DNA of 40,314 bases from a bacterium (GTDB lineage: Bacteria; Armatimonadota; UBA5829), in assembly GCA_021373255.1 (NCBI GenBank), contig JAJFTD010000134.1:1-40314 (forward strand), read 5' to 3'. The notes under the pieces are model-generated. The model worked only from the letters and a program-made list of their open reading frames with translations, did no database searches and was not told the origin of the DNA. Position numbers and translations under genes: made by a program. Each line of letters begins with the position of its first letter. Position 1 is the stretch's first letter. Shown one piece after another: positions 39,959 through 40,314 of the stretch.

Positions 39959-40314
39959 ATGCGGTGGTTGTTATTGAACAGTGCCGTTGAGTATGATTTT
40001 GGTCAGAGCAACGAAGAGCTTCTGGATGCGTGCAAGCGCCAGGATCAGGAAGCCTTGCGCGTGCTTTTCCGCCGGCACGAGCGCCCCGTGTATAACCTGC
40101 TTTTACGGATGCTGAGTAAGCACGAGGACGCTGAAGATGCGCTGGCGGAAGTGTTCGTGAAAGTCTGGCGATCAGCCGCTGGGTTCAAGGGAGACTCAAA
40201 ATTTACAACGTGGCTGTATAGAATAGCGTCCAACACGGCACGTGACCATCTCAGGTCCAGGCAGGTTCGGCCGGAGGTGTCTATAGAAGACGTCATCGTA
40301 AATGAGGCCGGGCT
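39959..40314 (+). CDS. ECF sigma factor, 3' end beyond the window
   Basis: About 118 codons are visible, open to the window edge. Region 2 is unmistakable: EELLDACKRQDQEALRVLF, then RPVYNLLLRMLSKHEDAED, FVKVWRSAAGFKGDSKFTTWLYRIASNTARDHLR. This matches sigma-70 family region 2 of the RpoE/SigW group. Region 4 is not in the window. The ATG at 39959 is close to its AAAGGA site. TTG codons at 39968 or 39974 are alternatives, so the start is uncertain by up to 5 codons. A membrane anti-sigma gene usually follows such a gene but would be outside the window. Confidence 0.9.
   Translation, partial: MRWLLLNSAVEYDFGQSNEELLDACKRQDQEALRVLFRRHERPVYNLLLRMLSKHEDAEDALAEVFVKVWRSAAGFKGDSKFTTWLYRIASNTARDHLRSRQVRPEVSIEDVIVNEAG

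Overview
The window is about 40 kb of a free-living, Gram-negative-type bacterial chromosome with mid-range base composition. No single gene fixes the taxonomy. A PEP-CTERM protein, an H-X9-DG prepilin-like protein, a DUF6785-type membrane protein, a binding-protein/permease fusion, a WhiG/FliA-type sigma factor and frequent TTG starts (9 of 31 coding genes) together fit Armatimonadota best. Planctomycetota or a related candidate phylum remain possible.

Layout. 1-2.6 kb: an RRM RNA-binding protein (+), then an operon on the minus strand (LolA-like lipoprotein carrier, Mrp Fe-S ATPase, guanine-deaminase-type enzyme). 2.7-6.2 kb: a membrane-anchored protease-like domain fused to about 12 TPRs (-), a Gfo/Idh/MocA dehydrogenase (+) and a small YHS protein (+). 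6.2-6.5 kb: nested inverted and direct repeats, a terminator, then tRNA-Ser(GCU) with its own promoter. 6.6-12.4 kb: a 1928-residue secreted modular protein (-). 12.4-17 kb: a short-chain dehydrogenase remnant, then a sugar ABC importer whose binding protein is fused to the first permease, followed by an enlarged second permease. No ATPase gene is adjacent. A frameshifted remnant lies upstream. 17-19.6 kb: divergent PEP-CTERM (-) and prepilin-like (+) genes with good promoters, then a zinc-ribbon membrane protein (-). 19.7-21.9 kb: an orphan RsbW-type kinase (+), a GT-C/DUF2142 membrane protein that looks leaderless (+) and a small secreted protein (-).

22.2-26 kb is the c-di-AMP and cell-wall precursor cluster: cdaA, cdaR (YbbR), glmM and a DUF985 cupin, closely spaced or overlapping. 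26-28.6 kb: a GH36-like glycosidase (-) and a second orphan RsbW-type kinase (+). 28.6-28.9 kb: a 138-bp element with terminal inverted repeats and four triloop hairpins, flanked by octamer repeats in inverted orientation. 28.9-34.7 kb: a three-gene operon on the minus strand coding for a DUF6785 membrane protein, a secreted glycosidase-like protein and a glycyl radical enzyme. This is the best candidate here for an undescribed catabolic system.

35-40.3 kb: a DUF378 protein, a parvulin-fold lipoprotein lacking the usual histidines, a WhiG/FliA-type sigma factor, glycogen synthase, a metallophosphoesterase, and the start of an ECF sigma factor gene cut by the window edge and preceded by an ECF-type promoter. 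Overall the region combines carbohydrate capture and breakdown (ABC importer, GH36-like, GH39-like, dehydrogenase), envelope and c-di-AMP functions, and several regulators (two anti-sigma-type kinases, two sigma factors) whose partners are not in the window.
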